Positions 20,801 through 34,600 of a stretch of 64,000 bases of DNA are shown piece by piece. The stretch comes from Panorpa germanica (Eukaryota > Arthropoda > Insecta > Mecoptera > Panorpidae): contig OY783217.1 in the NCBI GenBank assembly GCA_963678705.1, forward strand, positions 62,001 to 126,000, given 5' to 3'. The position numbers were made by a program, and so were the translations under genes. How positions within the stretch are numbered: the stretch's first letter is position 1; each line of letters starts with the position of its first letter. The notes under the pieces were generated by a model. The model did not search any database. It saw only the letters and a list, made by a program, of their open reading frames with translations, and was not told the DNA's origin.

Positions 20801-22625
20801 GTGCGAGTGATACATCGTTTTACGTTTCTTTTTTGATATCTAAAAATAAAATAATAGTTGAAAAAAAAAAGTTTCACTAAAAAAAAACTCCAGCAAAATG
20901 TAGATCTTACTCTTGTTCCGCAAATGCTGATTTTGTGCACGTAGTCCGCCTCTGGAGGAACGTAGGCCTTACGTCTTTCCTCCAGTTCCTGTGATGGGAT
21001 TAACCCGGCGGGACCCGTGCTGCCTACACGCTTAGCTTGCCACCAATTTGGATCTTTATTGTCTACGATCTATATTAACAAATTTGAGATTGTAATATTA
21101 AGTAATTATATTTTCACATAAAAAACCATAAGCAAAATTAAGTCTACATTAGGGTATTTTAAATCTTTCGAAGCTTTAGTACTGAACAACATTTCTTTCC
21201 AACACATTTTATGTTTCAGCACACCCACCTAGCAAACCATAAAAAATGTTGCAGAGAAATGTAGCTCCAAACTCCACTTCATGCCTTACCTGCAAAATAT
21301 CTCCATGCTGAAATTCCAGGCCAATTTCTTTGCAGGGTAATAAGGAATCCAATTTCGGGTCATAATCAAAAAGTGCTCGCATATAACACTGCAAAAAATT
21401 CAAGTAACATTTCATAAAAAAGTAATTACAATTTTACAATATTTAGATTAATTACAGTAGAGCCCCTCACAACGCGGTTAGTGTATTGAAACGATATTTT
21501 AAAAATATATATACCATATCGTAGTCACCATTACATTTATGCCGCGTTGTTGCGAATGTACGCTTTATGAACTCGCTTTATTCGGGGGTCTACAGTTTTA
21601 TTATTTATTATGTAAAAAGTGAGTGTAGAAATTGTGCTACCCAGAGGTGTATGTATGCATTTGAGGAGAGAGATTGTATATAAGAGTTGAGATATTGATG
21701 TCTGTCGGAATATCTGATGTAAAATTCTACTTCTAAAAATATGTTTTTTTTTTAATGTGTGACGTCACTTGTGCTGGTTCACAATGTGTGACAAGACGTC
21801 TGAATGGGTAATATGTGAAATATATCATAAAACTATTAGATTACGGTTTAATATAAATTTATGAATCTTAAACATAATAAACACTACTTTCACTAATATT
21901 ATAGTCTTCCAAATAGTCGGTAATATATATATATATATTATATATATATTTTTTTTTTTGTGGTGAGGAGGAGAAATCTTCCACAAGACTTACTCCTGCA
22001 ATCCCTTAGCAGGAAGTGTTGGATTCACTCTCTTGTGAGGGCGCCTACCAACTAAAACTCCCCCTCTCTTCTTCTAGACCACAGTCTGGGACCGCATAGC
22101 ATTACTTCAAACTGGGTCTTGCTCTTACTCTATTTTTTGTTCACTGCCGCTTCCTTTTTCTTTATTACTGATGTAGCAAAGTCGCGGATGGCATTCCAGT
22201 GTTCTTCGTTGGCCAGCATTACGTCTACAAGATTGTCCACTGTGAGAGTCGCTTGAGTGATGCGCTGCGCCCGTTCTCTTTCCATTGTCCATTGCTTACA
22301 CTTAAAGAACGTATGTTCTGGTGTATCCGTATCACCGCAATACCAGCATTCTGCGGTATCCCTTATGTGGAATCTATTTAGATAGGCTCCATAACAGCTA
22401 TGCCCTCCTAGAAGTTGGGTGATGTAGTAGTCGTATATGTAGTAGTAGTATATGTAGTAATATATATATATATATATATATAGTGAGAGTTGCGGTACCA
22501 GATTGTGGTCTAGATGAAGAGAGGGGGAGTTTTAGTTGGTAGGCGCTCTTCCAGCGAGGGTGAATCCAACACGTCCCGACGGGCTGTCAGGCGACAGTCT
22601 TATAGAAGATTTCTCCTCCTTACCA

Positions 22626-22674
<49 letters not shown>

Positions 22675-25600
22675 GTGTGAGAGAGAAAGGGGGGAAAGAA
22701 CATTTAATGTTAAAATACTTTACCAGAACATTATACTTTATTTGTTAGTTAGCCGTCATGTCACAAAACAAACAACAACCATATCACATTGACACGTCAC
22801 AGTCATGCAGTCAGTAAATACATTTTGAATAATATTTACCTTGCTTCCGCGTAATCATTTTAATGGGGTACTGATTTAATATATAAAACATTACTTTGTT
22901 TATATTTTTAAGGGATGCACATCAAATGCTTAATGCACTATGAACATAATTTCATAACCGCAACGAACAATAATCCCACTTTCTAATATTGTTTAAGTAA
23001 ATTTGTATGCATTCTTACAACAAATTCTAACGCATAGCAATGATGCATTTGTTGCTAGAGCGACATGTCATAAAATCCGGCAACAAAAACAAACAAGCAT
23101 GGATTAACAACAAGTAGATGTAGTTAAAAGTATAAATCAAATTATTACAACCACAAAAGAACGACGGCAGTCTTAAAAGTGATTAGTTTCATATACTCGT
23201 AGTTTCTGATATGATTAATAAAAGATAAAACGATGATTTCTTGCCTTTCAATAGGTTTCAAGAAATAACATTTCAGTGAATGGCGAATTCTAACAAAACA
23301 CAGACAAGTTTGAGTCACCGTGTTTTGGTGAACGCTAAATTAGTTATTAGAATTTCTGTCACCTCAACGATGAATAATATGTTTTCAGGGGGGGATTTGA
23401 ACTAAACAATAAAGAAAGCCTATACATGCAAATGCTTCGTGCAGTATGGTGGTACCATTTTGATTGATATTTTCACAATTTTCTGCAAACCACAAAGCTG
23501 TACTTACCGTTAATTTCCTGTTATCACTGATTTGGGTGATATGTCCATTGGTTACCTGTCCTCCAACGCCTCCTGTTGGACTATCAATTCCTGGTGCAAT
23601 CTTAAATGTGACCTTTTCTTGAGCTCGTGTTACTTGCGCCTGAAGTTCTTCTGGGGATGTTACTGGACTTCCGTTGACTTCGAGGATGACGTCACCGATA
23701 TGGAGTAAACCTTGCCGCGCTATCATACCGCCACCGAGTATTCTTGCTACAACTAGGTTATCATTTTCATCAACTTCAACCTAGAAATGAAAATTGTGAT
23801 TAAACAAAAACAAAACATAAAAACCTAATTCGAAATATATTAAAAACACAATACGTAGTCCTCAAATCAAGAGCTGGACATAACTGAATGGTTAGAAAAC
23901 CCACCGTGAGCCCCAGAGGTTCGTTTGGAACTTTCCGAAGTCCAACAATTCTAAAAGCTTCCCCGTGCATGGTGGGCGAATCAATCAATTCAACCAGAGG
24001 CTTTTGTTCTTCGCATAAAATGGAACGCTCGTATGCACGTTCACCTACTTCGTCGTGTGTGTCAATTAGAGCCTGTAATGACATGATAATTAGCAAGTTA
24101 ATTTAGAAATTAGAACTGTTGTTCTTATCCCATCAAGTGGATGGAAGATTGAGACGTCTTAATGTAATATTATATTATCTATCATAACAGCACAATCCCA
24201 GTTATGATTAAAAACTCTCTTTTGTTGGAGTTGTGAAAACCTTAGGGAGTGCATCCACTGTTCAGCACGGAAAGCAGTTAACACGGGATTGTTGGAGGAG
24301 AGAAACTCATGAGAAACAATGAAATTTGTGTGACGTAGCATATGTTTTAGTTTATGCAATATATTATTTCGATATTTTGTTTAATTTATATGGTATACCT
24401 TCAAATGAGGACTTTTCAGTAATGTGGCTAATTCCTTGGCCTCCTGGGAGGTGGCTACAACGCACCGTGATGTGATATCCCGTGCCAGTTGCGTGACTCC
24501 TAGGGTAACGGGTTCCACAGATCGTGGACGATCTTCTAGTCTATCTTGAACCTGAAATCAATAGAGAATTGAAAATAGTGTCAATAGTGTCAAGTGAAAA
24601 TTGTGTTTGTACAATGAATACGTAGCTTTAGTTTCCATGTTGCGAAACCGAAGAGTCGTTCGTAACCCATGTCCAACATTCAGCGTGAATCGCTTCGTAT
24701 TAAATGCTGGGAGTATCAGCACAGTCTCGCGATAATGAATCATGGGTAATCAACGATTGATATTTACTCGTTTTTATGTATTCGTATAGTTATTAAGTCC
24801 AAGTGGAGTACAATGAAGCATTTTAATCGTGCTGACGTAGCTAGATTCCATTGTAATGATTGTCGTTTAGTTTCATATAATTACAGGATTCTCGTATTAA
24901 AGCAACATTTTAAAGTTTCATAAATAAGATTTGTCATTTTCGTGCACAATGGGGAAATAAAACTGAAGTCAGCGTTCGGTGGGGATAAATCGACCATTAA
25001 AGGAAGCTGTTTTGTACTTTGTTATATTAGAATATTGTGGGTAATTGTTTTTAATACCTACTAACTAAACTTAGACACCTATTTTATAACTGCTTTAACT
25101 TGTTTTGCTATCTCAACACGTGTTTAGATGTACGGATGATGAATTTGTGGTTTATTTTCATGAAATATGCGGTACGCATGGCCGTATAACAATGGCGCTA
25201 GGCTTACCTTTGACACAGGCCTACCGTTGAAAGGAATTGTGACTAGATATATCATGATGTGACTAGACGTGACATGGTATACAATTTTGATCACTTGTTA
25301 ATGCGATACGTGTGGTACCATTCCTAATGATATATAAATAAATTTTATATAGTTTACATAAATATATATAAATTAATTTTTGAATGAAAACAAGGAAAGC
25401 AAAAGTTATTCTAATAAGGACAAATGTTGAAGAAAGAGATGTTAGTCAGAATCGTAGTTTATTATAAGACCATTATATCTCTGAACCCGAAGATTCAAAG
25501 ACGTTTACGACTTTAAGACTCTATGTACATCAGCTAACGGCATTTCTGAACAAGTTATACCTCGAGTAAAGCTATGGATTTGTCATCAATGATGCAAGAA

Positions 25601-28600
25601 ATACTGTTTCTGGTGTCTCACATAGTCGTACGAGCCACACCTCTACTACATTGCACGTGCCTGCTGATAAAACAACAATTTGGTTAATAGATACTTGTCT
25701 TCATTATAACCTTAAAATACTAATGCTGAGGCGTAGGTCTAACTGCGGTATAATTCGCAAATTGTGTAACAAACACATGAAATCAGATGAACCTACATCT
25801 ACTGCGATTTTAATTCCACATTTTAGCATATATAATTAAAGCCGCGAGAAACCACGCAGAATTATTCCACAGTCGGACCTAAGCCTAAATGACATATGTA
25901 TGTACTTAATACATACAACAGGAGTATGTAATGTATATGCACGAGTCTGTATCAGATTCAATTACTCTCTGTTATCTGAGAAATAACATTTCCTAATGTA
26001 AATAAAGTAGTAAAAATGATAAGGAATGGATATGTATGCAGGCAATTTTAATTGCCAGTACATTTGTGCAGTTTATGAATTATGCAAGTCATATAAATAA
26101 AATACAATCTTCATGTAAGAATTTAAATACTTCTTTCGAATTTTTTGAATTATAAACGTATGACAATTGCATACGGTAACTAACTATTTCTTGAATTACA
26201 GGCAGGGAGCAAATGTCATTAGTTTGATTTCTTTTATTTAATAATTAAGACATCAATGAAATTATAACAATGTGTGTGCTCTAGTAAATAGGTTATAAAT
26301 AACACAGAAACTTCATTAATTTAAAAGTACTTGCACACTCAAAGAACCGTAAAGATAGTAATGATTCAAAACTGCGATTTGCCCGACCTAAAATTTCAAA
26401 CTAACTAGTCTAGTTTCTAAAGTACTATTAACCATGTGAGAAATATGATCATTATATTTATATTATTCTATTTATATTATTCTTAGTGAAGTAGAGCAAA
26501 GATTAAGACAAAATCTTACTTGATAATATCATGTAACTATTCTTAATGTATGTAAGTATCAGTACATATGTAATTAATAAATGATTTAATTGAATAAAAT
26601 AAAATCAGTAAAATGTTATTCTTGTATGAATAAGAATTGGCGCCATACTTTGTAGTTGATTAAAAGATCATGAAAGCTCAACTTACGTTGGCCTGGTACA
26701 TGGCACACGGATGAAAATAATAAAAGTTTAACAATCAAAATATATTATTAATTAAATGTAGAATATTTTAAATATTGCAAGCATAAGGTGGGCGTCACCA
26801 TAAACGTTCCACGTACAAAAACCACACACACATATAAATGAACATATACATATGTAAACAAACAGGTAAGCAATATACATGCACGCTGCAAACAAAGGTG
26901 ACGTCATGGTTGAAAACAACATATTCGACTAAAAATATTTACTTATATTAAATACTATTTTCAAAATACACGTCCCCTTCAAGATTAAACTACTCTACGG
27001 GAACATAAAATCGATAACTCTCATCGCTCATAGAAAATAACGCCCTAACCTCAAAACGAATATGTGTAGTAAGATATATAATAAACTTACAAGATATTTC
27101 TTTCCTTGAATTCCATAAACTGTTATTGTTTACCCCTTATTTATTTGTCTACAACGAAAATTAATGTTTTCAAAACATATGGTTTATATTTAACACTGAT
27201 AATTTATATCCAACTTAAAAGGCACTGTTTTGTTAATGTACATTAAACAGGTAGACTTAGAATGACAAAGGACAGGTTGGTATTCACCGTTCGCGTTCAT
27301 TTGATATATTGAAACTAAAATAAATGTTCAAAACAAGTATTCGAAAGCCGTGAAGCCTTGGAACTGGAAGTAACACACACACATGTAAGCATATTAGCTT
27401 AGCTGTTCATTAGCGTAGCGTTTTTATTCATGTCGCGTTTGTTCGACTGAATGTGTGTGTTGTGTTTGTGTGTTGTACTTAGCTCGGTTACTTTACAACA
27501 GGTTTCTAGTTCAAAAAGTCACCACGTTTGCGGCAGCGCTGTACCATGTAAATAATGCGTTATATATATTTTTGATGTTGCTTAAAAACTTATTGTAATT
27601 GATCGGCCAAGCATACTTCCACCGTAGAATTGTTACATACTCTGACGATGATTGTTCTTTTATTCACAGTCTCAACAAGAGAAACATTGACAAGATTCTA
27701 TTTTCGGTTAGCAGATCCAAGATCGAACAGAACCTGCGAGGTGAAAGTTATACTGGATAGAATTTGCACTGCACTGACATAGAATGAAATCTTGGATTGT
27801 ACAAATCGTTATCGCTTGCAAATTATAGAAACGTTTATTCTATTGATAAACGTCAAGGCGTCAGTCAAAGTGTCATCATAAATATTTTCAATAGATTGCA
27901 TAAATTTGCATCATTAATAATTATGCTAGCAAGCACCCGGCTAACAATTTTACAAATGTGCAATATTAAATAAATATCAACATGTACACAAATGATTCAT
28001 TGAAATTCCAGGCAATCATTTCAAATTATAAAAAATGCAACACGTAAATTCATATCTTGTATTGTATCTAATGTAAATTTGTCACAAGTATCTTTCTATC
28101 AAGTGTACAATTCGATATTCGGTAAGAAGTGTCTTGTGTCTCTAATAAAATTAAAATCACGTTCTGCAATTATCATCTATCTCTCTTTCACGTATTTAAT
28201 TAAAAATAATTTCCCAATAAAAGAGCAAGATAGCTAATAAAATTTGATTATGTTAATTAACAGTAAGACAATAACAGTAACTCGCTTTGCATTGTTAGAA
28301 ACAGAGAGCGAGAGAGCAATAAGTGACACTTGTATTAAAAAGGGATGGATAATTTAAAGTGAAAGCAGATGAGAAGCGAGTGGAAATTTTAAACTTCAAA
28401 TCATTTGAGACTCTTCAAACTCTCACACTGGAACAGACTAGTTGCGACCGCTGACTTATTCGCAACTAACTATTTAAATGAAATGAGATTATATATTATT
28501 TAGGATCAGTTGTCGGCTGATATTGATTTATTCATTTTGTAAAATGTCAATGGCAAGAGCCGATGACCGTATATGCCATACGCCATATGCTAAGGCCTTC

Positions 28601-31600
28601 AGCACACGACGCGACTAGTTGCAAACCTTTGCCCCGAATCTGCCCGAACCGAATGTCATTACAACTGTGTTGTTAGTAAAAGAATGAACGTGTTTACGAG
28701 TGAGATAAAACACACGGCACGAACGTAACTAAACTGATTTCAAACTGGTTTTGAGCATATATTCAGCGACTAGATTTCTCGGTCGCAGGGCACTGTTGGT
28801 TTCATGATGACATCATCAACAGAGATGTTTACGAAAAGTATTTAAATACATACATACAATCAAATATAACACAACAGAATCCCCTGTTTTGCTATTGTTC
28901 AAAATTCTATAGAGTCACGATACACGGCTCGACATGGTTCGTGCTCGTTTTCGTTGAAAACTTCGTTTCGCGTTTAGTTTGCAATCCCTTGATCCGTGTG
29001 CCTTCCCTCGTGTTTTATCTCACTCGCATACAAGTTCGATCTCTCACTAACAACAGTTGTAATCACATTCGCTTCGGGTAGATTCGGGGCTAAGGTTTGC
29101 AACCAGTCGTCTCGTGTGCGGTGGGCCTAAAGCGTCATTTACAGAGGTGACGACATTTGTTGTTTTAACAAACCGGTCTGAATTGTGTCTGAATTTTAGT
29201 CGAATAAAAAACGAACTAAGTGGGTGTGCATTTTAAACTTACGAGTAAATGCGACTTGAATTAACCAATTGCTTGTTAATAAGGAATTTAGACTTATATA
29301 AGTTTGATAATAACTATTTTCATCATTTTTTCAAGATGGCGACGGACTACCATGTTGGATAACTTGCAGTTTTCATTAACAGCCCTAACTTTAAAACATA
29401 TCCAAGAATTAGAACTACCGGGCCTCATGTAAAGTAAAAGTGTATAGTTCCCGGGCTAATCCGGGTACGTTTTTCAGAGATGTGTCACAAAAGCAAGCAG
29501 TGTGACAAAAATATGATAATGCAATAATAAAGCAGTAATATAATTCAGACACAAGCGTTATACTCGGATTACAACATATTACATTAATTAAAGATCGGGT
29601 CATTTACATTAGTGAAGGGTCGTGTGTCAAATGATTAGGTTACTGCGAGTGTAATATGACCCCTTGCGCCTTGCCCCTTGCCCCAGTCTATTCGCAACCC
29701 ACGGCAAAAGCATCTAATTCAATTCAACGTACTGGAACTGACTCACTAATTATGTATTTAATGAATTTAAATTGCAATCGTATTTAGTTTCAGAAAAAAG
29801 GTGGGGGTAAGGTACGAACAGAGGGGAAAACGAATTTGCCTTTTGGTACTATTGCAACAGTCAATATGTCACACTAAGATATTAGGTGCTCTTGTTCAAT
29901 AAGTACAAACACTTTTTATTTCAAATACCGTTAGTTCCATTCATGATTCTATTGTATCTTGTAGTACATACGGCTTGTTGAACCATGTTATTCATAATGT
30001 GCATTTAACAGGTTATATCTCAGGTTACAACTCTAAGCCGCGGCATACCCTCTTTCCACCAATGGTGGCTTGTGTCATATATCTTAATTTCTATAAAACT
30101 GTACTATATATTGATGAAGTTATTTTTTAATAACTCCTTATATGTTAAGAGATATTACCAATTAAAAAAGTTATTTTGTCTCTTTAATTATTAAAGGAAT
30201 TCAACGTTGTACACATTCCAAATGCATGTGACATCACAACCGGTGCCAACCTTACAGCTCATAAATCTCTGCTATATGTATTTATATATCAAAATATCAA
30301 ATATTATTTACAGCTATTTCAAGGAACAATAAAGTTTCAGTATTATGTCTGCTGTAACAGGGATAAATAAAATAAAAACTTATTATTCTTTGACTTGATT
30401 ATTTCGACTACCAACAGCTACAAAACATTACCACAGCACTGACCTACTTAACAAATAACTACCGTTAAAATTCATTTCACGTCATACAAATATGGCCGAC
30501 CATTTCTAGCTCTAAAACTACAATTCAAATTTTTAATTGCTATATCTCCGTCAACATTTAAATATTTAATAAAATAGACACGCCCATTTGAAACTATATG
30601 AATGTTGAAGATAATAGACATAATTTACTGAGGTATTATTATAGCAACGTACCTTAACCAATGACGTCACTGCCGGACTATCGAGAAGACCTTGCAAGAA
30701 TACGAGATCAGTGTCATTCGCTCCACGATCTCCCAGTGATCCTATGTTATCACGAACATGTTGGAAAGCAGCTGAAAATATAAATTAAAATAAATTATAA
30801 AAGAATGACTTACAGATCTATTGTTCTTTGATAAAAATAAATTATTATAATAATTTATTTTACGTGGGAGCTAAAAAAAAGGCAATTTAATGTATGGTTA
30901 AAATAAACTATTGTGATTATTTCGTTCGATAAACTTGGGGGGGGGGCTTGGGGCCCGTTTTTGTTATCGGCCTGAAAATTTTCTCGTACAGAGCTGGGTA
31001 ATTAAAATTCAATGTGTAATAAGTAGCGAACTGTCCTAAAGGGAAAACAAGCTCTCTTAAATGAAGTTAAAAATATTTGAGCAATAAAGGTAAGCGTCTA
31101 CAGGTTCGCACGGCTCACATCTGTGACAACAACGGACGTACCTGTGCTGTATACCCCTTCCTTCTCCCTTCCCTTCCCTTCCCTTCCAGTTCGGTACGAC
31201 AAATTGCAAGCCATGCGAATCTGAGGACGCTTACCATAAAAGCGCACCAGAAGATGCGAAACTTCTTTGCAGTTACCATTATTACCGTCTTTCTCACTCA
31301 CTCTCTTCATCTTTCCCAGCACTAGGTCTTGTTTTTTTTCTATATCACCTATCCTCATCACTACAGTATTTGTTATGTCCTTATGATGATCTGGAATTTT
31401 TTTTGCCAATTTTCTAGAGATAAGTAGTTTGATTCTATTACTAATTAGAAGCAACCCAATTAATCATAGCTCCCTTTCTATCTAAAATACAATAAAACAA
31501 ACACGAGCACGTCATATTACTCGCTTCATCCCTTAATTGCGTAATTGGTCGCTTAAATGCAATGTAATATTTACATTACATATCTTATACTAATGTGACT

Positions 31601-34600
31601 ATTTTTACGTGAGTTTAGTTGAGTAACTGTAGTTGCATTTCATTTCTGCAGGCGTATTTAGATCAATTATTTCTGTAATGATCTGTTTTTTATATATATA
31701 ATCTAAAATATTTGTAGCACTATTAAGTTTAATGAAAAACACTCAGCTTATTTTCATACAATGGCTCCTTTTTGTACAAAAAATAGTTTGTCACGTACTC
31801 TTAAGCCTCATTCACACTTACTTTTTAATTTTACAGTTAATTTAAGGTTTTGGCGTAAAATGTAAGTTCAGCTTGTGAAATATAAAGTTAGTAATTATTA
31901 TTGAATAAACCATGACGCATAACGCATGATTTCACAAGCTGAAGCTTACATTTAGGGTTGAAACATTAAATAGAAACTAACTGCAAGGAGTAAGTATAAA
32001 TTTGACAGCATTAAATAAAAGCAGCGCAACATAGCAACAGATAACATTCCATAGTTGATAGCAACGCAAGGCGTAAAATACTTTTCACAAATTATTAATT
32101 TAAATCTGTAATTCAATTATAATAATAAAAAGAATTTGTCAAACAAATCATGCCCGAAAAAATTGTACAAGGTCTGATTTATAAAAATGCACAAGTATAT
32201 TATTTTATTTTATTTATTTGGATATAATATTAAGCTAACAAATTATAATTACACAAAAATAAAAATAATCTACTTTTAAACATCAACTAGAAATGAAATG
32301 TACCATATTTTAAATTGTGGCCAACTTCTGAAAACCGTACTTGGGGCTCATTATATCTCAGCCAATATCCCATCATTGAGTGGACAAAATGATACTCCAC
32401 CATGGTTATTTATAATAAAATATAGATAGAAAATTAACGTAAAATATATGAAGAAAAATGTAACATTTTTAGGTTAAGGTGCGGTTAAAATATTAAATAT
32501 AAATTATTGCAAAAATAATACAATAAACAACAATAAACACTACTAAAAATGTCACTGTTAAACAATATGAGTTACTCTATTTGAAACGCTTAGTTTTGAA
32601 TATGATGTGTAATATTTGAAGGTTATGTTGAAACTGACTTCTGATACTTTTCGCTTATTTAAGAAGATAGAGTTTAATTAAAACAGTAAACACATTACAC
32701 ATTGTAGATACAAGCTATTAAAGACTCTATGAAGGTTCCAACAATGTAGAGATTAAATTAAATGCCAGGAAACATTCGGGATATAAGGGATATTGATGTA
32801 ACTTCCACGTTATGGAGTCCCTACTTTTTGTACAGTCGCCACATTTATTTCAGAATGTGAAATATAAATTATTTATTGAGAAAATAATAAACATTCATTT
32901 ATATGATTAGTAGGTTATTTACAAATAATTTTAAATCGATAAACATCGATTGCCATTAAACATTAACTCTGAAGGTAAGACTCAAAATTATTAACAAAAG
33001 AACAGTTGTCATTGAACGCTCGCAGCCTAATGCATAAACTACGTCTTCATTAAGATAGTACGTATAACTATATTAATGTTATCTCGCGTATGGTGCAAAT
33101 TTTTTTTAGGCTTCTATTTCTATCCATTTAAATAACAATCAGTGTGAACCTTACAATAATAATAACGTGATACAGTCAAATGATTTATAATTCATTCAGT
33201 GTACTGTGAAAATGAAATCGATTTTCCGCACGGACTAAACCCGAGTAAAAGCCGGTATGGTTCTAGGGTTGTACGATACTAACGTACGTCAGCGAGCACA
33301 TGGTGGTGGCATTCGGTGACGTCACTGAATTTCTCGTGTATCTACGTAACACCTCGTAGCACCCGAGCAGTCCGCGTGGGTCGACGAATACAATTATATT
33401 TAATGCAGCAATAGTGTCTTGCCTTGTGAGATAATTATAATATATAGGTAAAGTATAATAAATCAAATTAAGTTTACTACAAACTTTTTAAATAAAATAC
33501 TCGTACATTTATACGAGTCTGAAATCTAACATCGATCAAAATTATAAAGTAGAAATCTGACTGCAATATGAACAATTAATATCATTTTAAATTAATATTA
33601 AGAAATTATTAATAATGATCATTGTTAAAACAGTTTTCGACTTGTAATAATTACTGACAAACAATACCGAATCTAATTTCGTTTTAAAGAAATATTTAAA
33701 AAACTAGTTACAGAGATAAAATGTACTGTTGTCAAGCAAATCTTTTCCTAGTTCATCTTTTATTTTCATAAATACATTAAAAGGTTAACTGGAACCTGAA
33801 GCAGACTCGCCAAAATAAATAAGACTAATGGCACACAAATTGCCAAGAAACTTTACAGGAATACATCATGTTGTTTATTTTGGAAGTCAAAGCTATGACA
33901 AGTGTCAATCACAAGCAAACATAAATACTAACAAATATTACAAACTGACAAATTCAAAACTCAAAAGACATTATGAAAATCAATAAATAATTTTCTGAAT
34001 GTTTTATAAAATATTGGACATGTGTTTAAGATATATTTGAGTGATAAGTCTACATATATATCAGCCAAAAGTTTTTTATTACTTGAGACATGCTCTTATC
34101 ATAAACAGTATACGTCAAAACTTTTATGGGTAATAGGGAAGGAGAACATGTTTACGAAAAATATGTCCACCTATATCTTTGTGGGAGGGTAATTTTAAGA
34201 GTACCGAACCTAGCAATAAACTTATGCAATGGATCAAATTTCAAAAGTGCGAAATAAACTAAAATATGTAACGATATGGACTGCATCAGGGATGAGTAAC
34301 CTTTTTTACAACAGCTCACTAAATATTATATTATATATTATTTTTTATTGTAATGTTTTTGCCATTACAAATTACATATCATTGTGGTTACGAAGTAAAC
34401 ATTTTGGAGTAAATTCTACTTAATTTCTCTTACATATCATGAGTTTTTTGTCTGGAACGCATTCGTTTTCTATTCAGTCGTTCATAGGAAAGGCCCTTTT
34501 TATGAGCTACAGAGATCGCAACGACGGTTCACTGCTGAATTAAAAGCGGAGTCGGTTTATGATTTATGACCGGAATTATAAACTTGACACTAGCAGGGGT

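Noticed and set aside
22536-22748. ORF with a run of lysines
   Set aside because: It reads through the retrotransposon's poly(A) tail.
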